A stretch of DNA of 64,000 nucleotides, taken from positions 186,001 through 250,000 of the forward strand of contig NZ_CADIJR010000001.1 in NCBI RefSeq assembly GCF_902859645.1, in the 5' to 3' direction. Positions 63,258-64,000 of the stretch are shown piece by piece. The position numbers and the translations under genes were made by a program. The notes under the pieces are model-generated. The model did not search any database. It had not been told where the DNA came from and saw nothing but the letters and a program-made list of their open reading frames with translations. How positions within the stretch are numbered: position 1 is the stretch's first letter; each line of letters begins with the position of its first letter. This stretch comes from Achromobacter insuavis. GTDB lineage: Bacteria; Pseudomonadota; Gammaproteobacteria; Burkholderiales; Burkholderiaceae_B.

Positions 63258-64000
63258 ATGCCCAATTTTTCCATGCGCGATTCCGAGAACCGCCACCGAA
63301 GCATCTACCTGCTGCCCAACGCATTCACCACCGCGGCGTTGTTCGCGGGGTTCTATGCCGTGGTGCAGGCCATGAACAACCGCTTCGAGGTCGCCGCCAT
63401 CGCCATTTTCGTGGCCATGGTGCTGGACGGCATGGACGGCCGGGTGGCCCGCCTGACCAACACCCAATCGGCCTTCGGCGAGCAATACGACTCGCTGTCC
63501 GACATGACCTCGTTCGGCGTGGCGCCGGCGCTGGTGATGTACGAATGGATCCTGAACGACCTGGGCCGCTGGGGCTGGCTCGCGGCGTTCGTCTACGTGG
63601 CCGGGGCCGCGCTGCGCCTGGCGCGCTTCAATACCAATATCGCGGTGGTCGACAAGCGCTACTTCCAGGGCCTGCCGAGCCCGGCCGCGGCGGCGCTGGT
63701 GGCCGGCTTCGTGTGGCTGGCGGTCGACAACAAGCTGCCGATCCACGACAGTGTGATGGCCTGGGTCGCGTTCACGCTGACCATGTACGCCGGCATCACC
63801 ATGGTGTCCAACGCCCCGTTCTTCAGCGGCAAGAGCTTCGCCCTGGGCCGCAGCGTGCCGTTCTGGGGCATCCTGCTGGTGGTGGCGGTGTTCGTGTTCG
63901 TCTCCAGCGATCCCCCGGTGGTGCTGTTCGGCCTGTTCGTGCTGTACGGCTTTTCGGGCTGGGTCATCTGGGCCTGGCGCTGGAACCGCGCCCGCCGGCT
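63258..64000 (+). CDS. pssA: CDP-diacylglycerol--serine O-phosphatidyltransferase, 3' end cut by window
   Basis: An inner-membrane enzyme that makes phosphatidylserine, the precursor of phosphatidylethanolamine. The 247 codons present hold the CDP-alcohol phosphatidyltransferase signature D-G-x2-A-R-x8-G-x3-D-x3-D as DGRVARLTNTQSAFGEQYDSLSD split over residues 58-82, in a chain of about eight helices. PssA follows ilvC in several beta-proteobacteria. Only the C-terminal few residues are beyond the window. Confidence 0.93.
   Translation, partial: MPNFSMRDSENRHRSIYLLPNAFTTAALFAGFYAVVQAMNNRFEVAAIAIFVAMVLDGMDGRVARLTNTQSAFGEQYDSLSDMTSFGVAPALVMYEWILNDLGRWGWLAAFVYVAGAALRLARFNTNIAVVDKRYFQGLPSPAAAALVAGFVWLAVDNKLPIHDSVMAWVAFTLTMYAGITMVSNAPFFSGKSFALGRSVPFWGILLVVAVFVFVSSDPPVVLFGLFVLYGFSGWVIWAWRWNRARR

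Overview
The window is high-GC, densely coded proteobacterial chromosome. Gene content and order (icd, trxB-ftsK-lolA, rarA-serS, ilvBHC-pssA, Bug-type TctC receptors, PXPV repeat protein, DUF1841) point to Betaproteobacteria, family Alcaligenaceae, most like Achromobacter or Bordetella. That placement is inference from gene content; no search was run. Both ends cut a gene: an M16 peptidase at the left and pssA at the right.

Layout. 0-7 kb: M16 peptidase, two GNAT acetyltransferases, a small conserved protein, a MoxR ATPase/VWA pair, two small periplasmic cytochromes c and DUF1841. 7-11 kb: isocitrate dehydrogenase, then two surface-polysaccharide genes (GT9 glycosyltransferase and O-antigen ligase-like protein) behind an AT-rich gap. 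11-15 kb: a Cache-domain chemoreceptor, a DapA-type lyase coupled to a small unknown protein, and a TorF-type porin. 15-23.5 kb: a complete kdp potassium-uptake locus on the minus strand, order kdpX(small)-F-A-B-C-D-E, with a KdpE-like operator upstream. 24-26.5 kb: two-subunit sodium:solute symporter (DUF4212 plus large subunit) behind an intergenic region with several hairpins. 26.5-31.5 kb: SMR transporter, Smr-domain protein and trxB on minus, ftsK-lolA on plus.

31.5-42.9 kb is an apparent accessory block. It separates lolA from rarA-serS, which are neighbours in many proteobacteria (ftsK-lolA-rarA-serS in E. coli). It encodes a PLP D-amino-acid deaminase/dehydratase, a five-gene oligopeptide-type ABC importer, an RpiR/SIS regulator, an N-acyl-D-amino-acid deacylase and a RidA imine/enamine deaminase, all on minus, with a divergent nitrilase-family amidase. 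The simplest reading is import, deacylation and deamination of N-acyl-D-amino acids or D-amino-acid-containing muropeptides, with RidA clearing the reactive enamine. Large palindromic elements lie at its left edge and between its genes.

45.7-48.1 kb is a small pocket of short or unknown genes: two overlapping small ORFs, a PXPV repeat protein, a phage-type ASCH protein and a 66-aa gene that may be translated from a leaderless mRNA. 48.1-53.5 kb is a catabolic cluster: cytosine-deaminase-like amidohydrolase, LysR regulator, MR-subgroup enolase, DapA-like lyase and Bug receptor, with a near-perfect dyad in the LysR/enolase divergent promoter. A tRNA-Ser(CGA) follows, then a Kef-type antiporter without its RCK domain, 3-hydroxybutyrate dehydrogenase, YaaA and a FUSC-family protein. 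The right end is ilvB-ilvN-ilvC followed by pssA.
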